A stretch of 64,000 bases of DNA from CAWDJT01 sp963828705 (GTDB lineage: Bacteria > Desulfobacterota > Syntrophobacteria > Syntrophobacterales > Syntrophobacteraceae), in the NCBI GenBank assembly GCA_963828705.1, contig CAWHGA010000040.1, positions 1 to 64,000 on the forward strand. Reading direction: 5' to 3'. This document shows positions 41,860 to 52,281 of the stretch, piece by piece. Below the pieces are notes generated by a model that did not search any database, had not been told where the DNA came from, and worked only from the letters and a program-made list of their open reading frames with translations. The position numbers and the translations under genes are program-made. How positions within the stretch are numbered: the stretch's first letter is position 1; each line of letters opens with the position of its first letter.

Positions 41860-44800
41860 TCAAAAAGCCACGGCCCGGATCTGGGACAACAGCTGTTTGG
41901 GTTTGAAACCCTTGAGCTGGGCACTCTGCGATGGACAGGTGGCAGCGCAGTTGCCGCAGCCTTTGCACAAGATAGTGTTCACTTTACAGATTTGCTTTTC
42001 CGGCAAGTAAGTAATGGCTCCAAAGGGGCACATTTCCAGGCAACCCTGGCAGCCCACGCAAGTGGCTTCGTTGATTTCGGCCACGATGCCGCTGATGACC
42101 AGCTTTTCCTTGAACAGCACGGTAGCCGCTCGGGACGCCGCACCGAGTCCCTGGGAACGGGCTTCGGTGGTGGTGGCCGGATAGCGCGCTGAACCGGCCA
42201 GAAAGATGCCGTCGGTGGCAAAATCCAGCGGCCGCAGCTTGGCGTGGGCTTCCATGAAAAAGCCGTTGGCGTCAATGGGGAGGCGCATCATCTGGGCGAG
42301 CGCAGCGGTGTCTGGACGCGACACCAGCGGGGTGGAAAGCACCACCAGGTCACAACCAGTTTCGCGATTAATGCCGGTCAAGCGGCTGATAGTAGCGCAC
42401 GCGCAGCATCGGTCACTTCCGGGGGCTGCTGCGGGTCATAGAGATCGAAGCGGACTTCCAGGCCGCGGGCGTCCCACAGCATCTGTTCCTTTTCCGCCCC
42501 GTACATCTGCATGTCGCGATAGAGGATGGTCACATGAGCGTCGGGGTTTTGTTCCTTGAGGATCATGGCGTTTTTGACTGCGGTCAGGCAGCAAATCCGG
42601 GAACAGTATTCGCGTTCTTCGCAGCGTGCGCCCGACGCACTGGATCATGACCACCTGGCTCAGCAGCCACGCTGCCTTGACGGAGGCGTTCCTCCAGTTG
42701 GATCTGGGTGATCACCCTGCTGACCGTCGTAGCCGTACATCCCGGTGGGTTCCAGGGGGACCGCGCCGGTGGCCACCACCACGCAGCCGACGTTTTCAAT
42801 GGTCTGATTGCCGTCCGTCTGGCGGATGGTGATGTCGTAGTTGCCGATGTAGCCGCCGAAACCGACCACTTCCGCAGTTCAGATACACCTTGACGTTGGC
42901 CTTGGCAGTTACGGCTTCGATGAGCGCCTGGATCTGATCGGCAGCCTTGTGCCGGTGGGGGCCAGCTGATTGAGGCGCTGGAGCATGCCGCCGAGCTGCG
43001 GCTTCCTGTTCGACCAGGACGGTGTCAATACCCATGTCGGCGAAAGCTTCGGCTGCCGAAAGCCCGGCCAGACCGCCGCCGATCACCAGGGCCCGGCGGG
43101 TGATGGAGCCTTCGATATCCTGTTGCGGTTCCAGGAAGGTGGCCTTGGCCACGCCCATGCGCACCAGGTCCTTGGCCTTGTCGGTGGCATTCTGCCGCTC
43201 CTGCATGTGCACCCAGGAACACTGGTCGCGGATGTTGACCATTTCGAACAGATAGGGGTTCAGGCCGGCTTCGGCACAGGCGCTCTGGAACAGCGGCTGG
43301 TGAGTGCGCGGCGAGCAGGAGGCCACCACCACCCGGTTGAGCTGCTGGTCCTTGATGGCGTTCTTGATTTCACCGATGCCTGCTTCCGAGCAGGTGTACA
43401 GGTTGTCCTTGGTGTACACCACGCGGGGCAGAGTTGCCGCATATTCGGCAACGGCCTTGACATCCAGATGGCCGGCGATGTTGGTCCCACAGTGGCAGAC
43501 GAAAACGCCGATTCTGATTTCTTCCACGGTTTGCCTTCCTTTCGCGCTCAGCCTGTGGCTGCCTTGCGCACGGTCAGCACTCAGGATCTGCGCCACACGG
43601 GCCGCAGTGCTGCTGGCTTGAGCCACCGATTCGGGAATGTCCTGGGGGCCGTGAGCACATCCACAGACGAAGACACCGGACCGGGTCGTGTCCAGCGGCT
43701 GGTAAGGGTCGGTCCTAACAAAACCGAAGTCGTTGGTTTCGATCCCCACCAATTGGGTCATCTCCCTGGAGCCGTGGCTGGGTTCGCAAGCGGTGGCCAG
43801 GATCACCAGGTCCACTGGAGACTGAACGGTTTCCTGACGCTTGGTGTCTTCATACCAGAGCACCGGGCTGGCGTCGGGAGCTTCGGTGATTTCCGCCACC
43901 CGGCTGCGGATGTATTCGATGTGCGCCTCACGCGCGCCACGGTTGCGGTATTCTTCAAAACCTTTGCCGACCGCGCGAATATCCATGCCGAACACGGTCA
44001 CCTTGGTTTCTGTTTCGTGTTCGTGGGCGATGATGGCTTCCTTGATGGCGTGCATGCAGCAGAAACCGGAGCAGTGGCGATTGAAGCGAATGTCGCGCGA
44101 GCCGACGCACTGGATGAAGGCCAGACGCTTGGCGCCGCTAATCTGGTCCACCTTCTCCCTAAGCTCCTGGAGCTTGTCGGTTAGTTCCCGGCACACATCG
44201 ATCTGCTTGGCCCAGTCGTCGTATTCCTTGCCCTGCAAGTCACCCGATTGGTAGCGGCGACAAGAAAGTGTCGGAGTTCTGCTCGAATTTTTTCTCCAGC
44301 GGCTTCGAGGACCTTGGCCGCCTTCTGATGCTGCTTTTCCAGTTCCGGGAGCTGGTCCTTGAGATCCATGTCGGACGGACGATAGACATGGCCGTGGGTT
44401 GGGCCGCTGGCGGACAGGAAGCGTTCGAATTCGAGTGCGGTCACCACATTGCGAATGCGGCCGTAACCGTATTCGGGAATGCGGGTGGCGTCGAAGAGAT
44501 CATAGCCGGTGGCGACAATGATGGCTCCCACCTGGACTTCCACCAGTGCGTTCCTGCTGCTTGTAATCGATGGCTCCGGCCTGGCACACCTTGGCGCACA
44601 CCCCGCATTTCTTGCCCTGAAACTGACGACAGTGATTGGGGTTGATGGTGTAAGCCGACGGGATGCCCTGAGCAAAGTAGCGGAAGATGGCCTTGGCCTT
44701 GGCAAACCCCAGGTTGTATTCGTCAGTGGTGCTGGTCGGGCATTTCTCGGCACAGGCACCGCAGCCGGTACACTTGCTTTCGTCCACGTAGCGGGCTTTG

Positions 44801-45105
44801 CGTCGCACGGTGACGCGGAAATCGCCAAGCTGGCCTTCGACCTTTTCGACTTCAGAATAAGCCAGCAGCTCAATATTGGGATGTCGACCGACATCCATCA
44901 GTTTCGGCGCGAGAATTCAAAGGGCGCAATCATTGGTGGGGAAGGTCTTGTCCAGCTGCGCCATTTTGCCGCCAATGCTGGGCAACCGCTCCACCATATG
45001 CACCTTGAACCCCATCTCAGCAAGATCCAGAGAAGCCTGAATGCCCGCTATGCCACCACCTATAACCAGTACATCCCTATTCACAGGTGCGGTCTCCTCA
45101 ATCAC
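41860..45105 (-). CDS. hdrA: HdrA-type flavin iron-sulfur protein with selenocysteine, double-HdrA architecture (frameshifted)
   Basis: HdrA is the FAD-containing bifurcation subunit of heterodisulfide reductases. This copy of about 1080 codons begins with an FAD domain ('VLVIGGGIAGIQASLDLAE', 'GGKMAQLDKTFPTNDCAL'), then an in-frame TGA (44917-44919) where HdrA has cysteine, and continues 'ILAPKLMDVGRHPNIELL'. A ferredoxin region, a typical N-terminal HdrA segment ('IGVFVCHCGTNIAG'), a second FAD domain ('ALVIGGGLAGLSAAEAFAD') and C-terminal [4Fe-4S] motifs follow ('CVGCQGCLEMCP', 'CKGCGNCAATCP'). Single-base shifts occur near 44545, 44268, 42985, 42945, 42882, 42718, 42640 and 42395. The GTG start overlaps the preceding gene's stop. 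Confidence 0.82.
44879..44896 (-). promoter_or_regulatory. SECIS-like hairpin after the TGA of hdrA1
   Basis: On the coding strand GGATGTC-GGTC-GACATCC is a perfect 7-bp stem with a GGTC loop, 21-38 bases after the TGA at 44917-44919. The GGU-containing loop recalls the SelB-binding loop of the E. coli fdhF element. Confidence 0.7.
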
Positions 45106-46218
45106 TTCATGGATTGGGCCAGAAAGCTGTACAAATCGACAATATCGATGTCGAGATCGGTGTTACTCTTGGCGCAGGTCAGGTGGATCTGGCACTTGGG
45201 GCAGGCGGTGATCAGTGTCTGCGCCCCGGTCTGAATGGCTTCCTGGAGCCGTTCCGTTTGCATGGCCTTGGAACAGTTGGAACATTCCATCCAGGCGCTG
45301 GTGCCGCAGCACATGGAGTTCTCCCGATTGCGCGGCATTTCCACCAGATGCAGTTCCGGAATGAGCTGCAATACTTCCCTGGGCGGGTCGTAGATCCCGG
45401 CCCAACGTCCCAGTTTGCACGGGTCGTGGTAGCTTACCGGCCCGTCGCTGTGCGCCTCCAAGCTCAATCCGGCCTTGGGCAGTTCCTGCGCGAGAAATTC
45501 AGTGATGTGCAGCACTTCGAAGGGCAGATCACCCACCACCTTGGGATAATGCTTGCGAAAAGTGGTGTATCCTTCCGGGCAGCTGAAGATCACTCGCTTG
45601 GCCCCGGCCGCCTTGATGACTTCCACGTTCCACTGGGCCAGCTTCTGAAAGGTGGCTTCATCCCCACTCCACATCGCATCGTGCCCGCAGCACCGTTCAT
45701 CGTTGCTGACCACCGGCTCGATGCCCATCTTGTTGAGGATTCGCAGGATGTTTTGGGCGGTGGACACCGGCGTGAGCCCCAGATAACCAAAGACCACATT
45801 GAAATAGGGCAGGCATCCGACGAAATAGAAGGTGTCGCCGCTGTTGCGAATGGTGCCCACATCCTGGGTCCAGGCGGTACGCTGCTGCTTGACTTCACCG
45901 GCCTGGAGTCCGGCAATCGCCTGGAGCACCCCGTGATGGCTGGCCAAGGGGCGATTGCCAATCTTGCGAGCTTCGCCGCGGTAGGCTCTAACCACCTCAG
46001 GAAAATCAATCTGCACCGGGCAACGGCGTGCTGCAGCGTGCGCAGGTAAGGCACGACCACAATTCGCGGCGAGTTAGCAGCGATTCGTCGCAGTCCATGA
46101 TGGCCTGTTTGATCATCTGACGGGGCGAAAACGCCGAGTTCACCCGGTTAACCGGACAACTTCCGGTGCACACCCCGCATTCCATGCAGTAGTCAACTTG
46201 TTTCTGCGTGAGCAACAT
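45102..46218 (-). CDS. HdrD-like (HdrC-HdrB fusion) iron-sulfur protein (frameshifted)
   Basis: The N-terminal part carries two [4Fe-4S] motifs ('CMECGVCTGSCP', 'CLTCARCSTRCP'). The C-terminal part has two CCG-type domains ('ERCCGHDAMWSGDEATF', 'SMCCGTSAWMECSNCSKAM') like the heterodisulfide-reducing HdrB/HdrD subunit. One extra base near 46029 separates 'ARCST' from 'CPVQIDFPEVV'; without it the protein is about 372 residues. It probably holds a disulfide- or persulfide-reducing noncubane cluster. It lies between mvhD2 and hdrA1 and overlaps the latter by four bases. Confidence 0.85.
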
Positions 46219-46229
46219 ATCTCATCCCA

Positions 46230-46712
46230 TCAAGCGCTGGCCGTTTTACGGAGTTCCATCGCAGTAGCAGCTGGCGCGGGGGCTGCCTCCCTAGGCGGCA
46301 ACCCAGCAATGGCAGGCCCTCCCAGGTCCCGAAGGAGCTGCGTGAAGGAGCGGATTTCTTCGGCAAAAATATTCCCTTCGGAAGCCGAAACCCATTTCAG
46401 ATGCAATCGCCGCTCGTCAATTCCAAGCAACCTCAAGATCTGCAGGGTTTCATCGACGACTTTCTGACACTTAACATTACCTTCCAGGTAATTGCAGTCG
46501 CCGATGTGTCACCCGGATACCATCACGCCGTCCATGCCGGCGCGGAAGGCATTGAGTATGAAGCCATGATTCACCCGTCCGGAACACATGAGCCGGATCA
46601 GCCGCACATTGGGTGGGTACTGCATACGCGCCACACCCGCCAGGTCGGCGCCCGCATAGGCGCACCAGTTACACACGAAGGCTAAGATCTTGGGTTCTCG
46701 ATTCTGCGACAT
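46230..46712 (-). CDS. mvhD: MvhD-type electron-transfer protein with one selenocysteine
   Basis: The frame from the ATG at 46712 (TTAGGAAAGGCC before it) reads 'KILAFVCNWCAYAGADLAG' and then 'DGVMVSGUHIGDCNYLEGN', with TGA at 46509-46511 as residue 68. It continues through 'LKWVSASEGNIFAEEI' to the stop at 46230 (160 residues). The first motif keeps cysteine, unlike mvhD1, while the second has TGA at the same place as mvhD1. In the family this protein passes electrons to HdrA by a [2Fe-2S] centre. It lies between the fused hdrA2 and the hdrD-like gene, next to its probable partners. Confidence 0.83.
46476..46492 (-). promoter_or_regulatory. SECIS-like hairpin after the TGA of mvhD2
   Basis: On the coding strand ATTACC-TGGAA-GGTAAT forms a perfect 6-bp stem 17-33 bases after the TGA at 46509-46511. 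Stem sequence and distance are identical to those after the second TGA of mvhD1, with a different loop. Confidence 0.7.
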
Positions 46713-46817
46713 GGCCTTTCCTAATCAAGAAGTTTTCATTGCCTAAGAAACCGTAAAACACGCTGATCACTCAAGTTGTCATGCGACACGCCAATGGTGG
46801 TTTCGTAGTAAGTTTGT

Positions 46818-49800
46818 TTATCCCAACGCCTCGATGATGGCGTTGACCTGTTGATCGCGGAAATGAGCCAGCGATGCGGCTCCCGTGGGGCAGGCAACGT
46901 TGCAGGCGCCACAACCGGTACACAGAGCCTGATTGACCACGGCCCGCCGCTTGCCTTCCTCCACGTCCTGGACCTTGATGGCTGAGAACTTACAGGTCTT
47001 TTCACACTCACCGCAAGCGCGGCAGAGCAGCGGGTTGACCTGATTGATTACCCCAGTGGCCACCATCACCTTGCGCGAGAGGATAGTCACCGCACGGGAA
47101 ACAGCGCCACGCGCCTGGGCGATCGCTTCGTTGGCGAATTTGGGGCCCTGAGCCAGCCCACAAAGGAATATGCCGGCAGTCGGGAAATCCAAAGGCCGCA
47201 GCTTGAGGTGCGCCTCCATGAAAAAGCCGTCCTGGTCCAGGGGCAGCCTCAGGGTTTCAGAGAGCGTCTTGGCTTCCATTTTCGGCCGGATGGCCGCGCT
47301 TAAGACCAGCAAATCGGTGTCGAACTGGATCGGCAGTTGCAAGTTGGCGTCGTGCAGCGCCACCCGCAATTGATAATCGGTCGCTTCCACAGTCGGTTTC
47401 TGTTCGTATTCGAAGCGGAAGAAGCGGACCCCCTGGCGACGTGCTTCCTGATAATAGAGCTCCTTCATGGCGAACGTCCGGATATCACGGTAGAGCACTG
47501 ATATCTGGGCCTGCGGATTGAGTTCCTTGAGCTTCAGGCTGTTTTTCACCGCCGACGTACAACAAACGCGGCTACAATAGGAGTTGTCCGGTTCACGCGA
47601 TCCCACGCACTGAATCATAACCACCCGCCGGAGCTTGCGGGCCTGGTCGGGGTGGTTCACCAGCATTTGTTCAAATTCCTTCTGGGTCACCACGCGCGGG
47701 TCCTGGCCGTACAAGTATTCGTTGGGTTTGTATTCTTCCCCGCCGGTGGCGATGATCATCACCCCGTGGGACAGTTCCTGCTGGACTCCCGTCCATGGCC
47801 AGGGTGGTGGTGAAGTTGCCGCAACTGCCCGTGCTGGCCTGAACTTCCGTGTTTTTCTGCACGGTGATGAGCGGGTTGGCTTCCACCTTTTCGATCAGGT
47901 CTCTGTAGATAGGCTGCCGGATTGGCGCCTTCCTCGGTGTAGTGCAGAGTCCGCGCATTGCCGCCCAGTTCGGCCGATCGTTCCACCAGCACCGCTGGAA
48001 ATCCCTGTTCAGCGATAGACAACGCGGCGGTAAGACCCGCCAGGCCACCGCCCACCACCAAGGCTTTCTGCACCACTTCGTAGGCAAAATCGTGCAGCGG
48101 TTCCAGGAGACGGGCTCGCGACACCGACATCCGCACCAGGTCCTTGGCCTTGTCGGTGGCCGCCTCCGGCTCTCCTTGATGCACCCAGGAATCCTGTTCG
48201 CGAATATTGGCCAGTTCAAAGAGATACTGGTTGAGACCGGCTTCCCGCAGAGTACTGCGGAACAGGGGTTCGTGGGTGCGCGGCGTACACGATGCGACAA
48301 TCACTCGATTGATCTGGAGTTCCTCGATGACCCTTTTGATCTCTTTTTGCTGATCGGTGGAGCAGGCAAAAAGGCAATTGGTGGCAAAGGCCACGTCGGG
48401 AAGCGAACGCGCGTAGGCGGCCACCTCTTCAACGTTGACCACGCCGGCGATGTTGATGCCGCAATGGCACACGAACACCGCAATGCGTGGTGCCTGTCCT
48501 ACCACGTCGCGTTCTGGATATTGGGGTGCCGGGGTGATCTGTGAACCGCGGGCTTCAGCCAGCAGTGCCGTGGCACAGCCGGCCGCGCTGCTTCCTTGCT
48601 GTACCGAGTCGGGGATGTCCTTGGGGCCTTGTGCCACACCGCACACATAGACACCCGGTTGCGACGTGGCCACCAGGTCCATGGGATCGGTGCTGCAGAA
48701 TCCGTGACCGTCGAGCTGCACACCCAGCCGCTGAGCGGTTTCCACTGTGGACGGATGCGCGCAAAGTCCTATGGAGAGGACCACCAGGTCGAATTCTTCT
48801 TCACTGATGTGATTGTCGGCATCCACGTAGCTAAGCCGCAAGGTGTCGGTTTCCGGCACTGGCACCACGCGGGAAACCATCGAGCGTACATAGCGCACTC
48901 CAGTTTCATCCCTGGCCCGCTCATAGAAACGGTCGAACCCTTTACCTTGAGCGCGCATGTCGATGTAGAATATGGTGGTTTCTATGTCGTGTTCGTGTTC
49001 CTTGGTGATCATGGCCTGTTTGGTGGCGTACATACAGCAAACCGACGAACAGTAATCGTTGCCGATGCTGCTGTCACGCGATCCGACGCATTGGATCCAG
49101 GCGATGCGGTTGGGCTTCTTGGCGTCGGAAATCCGTTGGATGTGTCCGCCAAATGGTCCGGCTGCAGAAAGAATGCGTTCGTATTCGAGGCTGGTCACGA
49201 CATTGGGCCAGAGCCCATAGCCGTATTCCGGTTTGAGGCGCGCATCGAAGGGTTTGAAGCCGGGGGCGAACACCACTGCACCGACCTGGAGCTCTTCAAT
49301 GGTGGGCTGCTGTTCGTGGTCGACAGCCCGGGCCATGCACGCGTCCACGCAACGGTAACACTCGCTGCAAATGCCGCATTGGAGGCAGCGTTTGGCTTCT
49401 GCCAGCGCCTGGGCTTCGCTGAATCCCAACTGAACTTCTTCAAAGGTGTGTTTGCGTTTTGCCGGTGCCAGCCTGGGCATCTTCACCCGGCCTTCCTTGA
49501 CGAAATCGCCCGGCGGCAGATCCACGGGCTGAAGCTGCACATCCCTGCCGGCTTTCATGTCTTCGCCGCTGAGGAAACGATCAATGGAAATAGCCGCCTG
49601 ACGCCCTGCCTTGATGGCTTCCACCACCGTGGCTGCACCGGTAACTACGTCCCCGCCGGCGAAAACCCCGTCCACGGAAGTGGCAAAGGTGATCGGGGTC
49701 TACTTCCAGAGTTCCCCACTTGTTGACACCGGGGCGAAGATTCTGTGGTTCCTGTTCGAAAAAAGTCCAGGTCGGCGGCCAGCCCGATGGCGCTGACGAG

Positions 49801-51279
49801 ACTGTCCACCGCCATGGTGTACTCCGACCCGACAACCGGGACCGGGCGGCGACGCCCGCTGGCATCGGGTTCACCCAGTTCCATGCGGATGCAACGAACT
49901 TCGGCAATGCGTCCGGAACTCCCGGCCAGCGCCTCAACAGGGGCGGTCAGATAATGAAAATGGATACCCTCTTCTTCGGCTTCCTCTATTTCTTCCTCGT
50001 TGGCCGGCATCTCTTCGCGGCTGCGCCGGTAGAGCACATGCACTTCTTTGGCACCCTGGCGGAGGCTGGTTCGAGCCACGTCCATGGCTACATTGCCGCC
50101 GCCGACCACCGCCACCCGTTGGCCGAAATCCACGGTCTTGCCGCTGTTGATCTCCTTTAGAAAGTCGCCGCCGAAGAACACGCCGGGGAGATCTTCGCCG
50201 GGAATACCCAGCTTGGTGCTGCGCTGAGTACCAATCGCAATGAAAAGGGCATCGTAGTCCTTGCGGAGGTCTTCGATCTTGACTTCCATTCCCAGGCGCA
50301 TGCCGTAGCGGATTTCCACACCCAGTTTCTCGATGATGTCGATTTCAGCCTTGATGATATCTCGCGGGAGGCGATATTCGGGGATGCCGTAGCGGAGCCA
50401 TCCGCCCGCTTCGGCCATGGCTTCAAAGATAGTCACCTGGTAGCCTTCGATGGCCAGGTAGTAACCGGCGGTCAAGCCCCCCGGTCCGGCGCCGATGACG
50501 GCCACCTTCTTGCCTCTGGATTCCTTCTTGTCGGGCACGTAGGGGGAGGTATTGCGGAGGTCCAGGTCGGCCACGAAACGGTGCAGGTATTCGGTGGCGA
50601 TGGGTTCATCGATCTGGCCACGGTTGCAGGCCGCTTCGCAGGGATGATTGCACACCCGTCCACAGATGGCCGGCAACGGATTGTTCTGCTTGATCAGGTT
50701 GAGCGCTTCCTGGTAGCGTCCCTGAGCAATCAGAGCCACATAACCCTGGACACTGATGCCGGCCGGACACGCATGTTTGCACGGGGCCACACCGCGTTTA
50801 TCGATGGCAAAAGCGGACGGAATGGCCTGAGGATAATGGCGAAAAATGGCCTGTCGTTGGTTCAAGCCCAGATTGAAGTCAGCCTGCACATTGATGGGAC
50901 AGACCTTGGCGCATTCGCCACAACCGGTGCAGCGGTCTTCGAACACAAAGCGCGGGTTGCGTTTGACGGTCAGGGAAAAATTTCCCGGTTCGCCGTCAAT
51001 GCCTTCCACCGTGGTTCTGGTCAAAATGGTGATGTCGCGTTGACTGGCCAATTCCACCAATTTTGGACCCATCATACAAGAGGAGCAGTCATTGGTGGGG
51101 AAGGTTTTGTCGAGCTGAGCCATGGTGCCGCCCACGCTCGGTTGTTCCTCCACCAGATAGACCTTGAACCCGGAGTTGGCGATGTCCAGGGCGCTCTGGA
51201 TCCCGGCAATCCCGCCCCCAACCACGGCAACCGCTCCGATCTTTTGGCTCTGTGGATCCGCTTTCTTCCGCTTTGGCAT
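46818..51279 (-). CDS. hdrA: Giant HdrA-GltD-HdrA fusion flavoprotein (frameshifted)
   Basis: About 1487 codons. It starts with an HdrA FAD domain ('VVGGGIAGIQSALDIANSG', 'TFPTNDCSSCMMGPKL', with cysteine where hdrA1 has TGA) and a ferredoxin motif. A GltD/NfnB-like NAD(P)H oxidoreductase module follows at about residues 165-570 ('PCKHACPAGISVQGYVAL', 'AVIGAGPGGLTAGYYLA', 'VAVVGGGNVAMDVARTSL'). Then come more HdrA segments ('CVGSRDSSIGNDYCSSVCC', 'IAVFVCHCGINIAG', 'ALVVGGGLAGLTAALSIAE') and C-terminal ferredoxin motifs ('CRACGECEKTC', 'CTGCGACNVACP'). Shifts occur near 49758 (in a run of six A), 49692, 47915 and 47790. GAGGG precedes the ATG. It probably admits NAD(P)H electrons into the Hdr complex. 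Confidence 0.83.
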
Positions 51280-51412
51280 AAAACCCTCAATCTTTCGTTA
51301 TCGTCGGGACCACTCACAGGAAACTGGAAGCTTGCGCGCTTGCCTGATCAAGTGGCAGCCGGCAAGGCTGGTGCCACCTTGCCACCGGAATCGACCATCG
51401 CCGCTTGAGCGG

Positions 51413-52276
51413 CTACGGGCGCAGCAATCCGAGTCCGCGCAGCAGCGGCAGAGGATCGACGAAATGCCGCGCCAGGTTTGCTTTTACCCCCGGCAACCGG
51501 CACGCCAGTCCGACCAGTTCACTGAAATACAGGATGGGAAGGCCGAACTTCCTCCCCCAGGTGGCTTCAATCTTGTCCTGATAAAGATCCAAATTGGCAT
51601 GGCACATCTGGCACGACACCACGATGGCATGAGCACCAACCCGTGCCGCCATGTCATAGAGTTTGCCCACCATCTGGTGCACCATGTCGGGTCTTGACAG
51701 CGCCAGGCTGGCTCCGCAACAGTCGGTCTTAAAGGGCCAGGCAAGGACCGTGGCCCCGAGAGCCTTCATCAATCGGTCCATGCTCTGCGGGTTTTCGCAG
51801 TCGGCGGCGTCGGTCATCTTGGGTGGGCGGCTGGCCATGCAGCCGTAGTAACAGACCACCTTCAGGTCCTTGAGCGGTGTCTTGACCTTGGCGGTGATTT
51901 GCGACAGGATCGCATCGCTGGCCATAAAGTTGGCCAGGTCCCAGATGCGAGGCACGGCCGAGTCCAGCTCGATCCGATAATGCCGGCGATCTTCCCCTTG
52001 AAGAGTCTTGGCCGCGGTTTTCAAGCGGTTGAAGCACAGCGGGCAGGGAACCAACAGGTCGCGCGAACCCAGTTTGGCCGCTTCGCGAAGATTTCGCCCG
52101 GCCAGTTCGACGCTGGCTTGGTGGTTGATGCTATGAGCAGCGGTGGCCCCGCAGCAATTCCAGTCGGGGACCTCTTCCAGCTCAATTCCCAGAAGCATGC
52201 ACAGCTCAGCAATGGAATCGGCGTAATCGCGCGCGGTCCCTTCCAGGGAACAGCCCGGATAATACGTCACTTTCAT
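51413..52276 (-). CDS. hdrB: Heterodisulfide reductase subunit B
   Basis: The 287-residue protein has the two CCG domains of HdrB: 'YYPGCSLEGTARDY', 'WNCCGATAAHS', 'VPCPLCFNRL', then 'CYYGCMASRPPKM', 'TDCCGASLALSRPDMV' and 'VSCQMCHANLD'. In HdrB these cysteines hold two noncubane [4Fe-4S] clusters that cleave a disulfide such as CoM-S-S-CoB. This organism presumably uses another disulfide or sulfur-carrier substrate, which is unknown. It follows hdrC by five bases. Confidence 0.93.
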   Translation of the reverse strand: MKVTYYPGCSLEGTARDYADSIAELCMLLGIELEEVPDWNCCGATAAHSINHQASVELAGRNLREAAKLGSRDLLVPCPLCFNRLKTAAKTLQGEDRRHYRIELDSAVPRIWDLANFMASDAILSQITAKVKTPLKDLKVVCYYGCMASRPPKMTDAADCENPQSMDRLMKALGATVLAWPFKTDCCGASLALSRPDMVHQMVGKLYDMAARVGAHAIVVSCQMCHANLDLYQDKIEATWGRKFGLPILYFSELVGLACRLPGVKANLARHFVDPLPLLRGLGLLRP

Positions 52277-52281
52277 TATGG

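Noticed and set aside
42970..44184. Plus-strand open frame of 404 codons
   Set aside because: Antisense to hdrA1; composition is that of a shadow frame.
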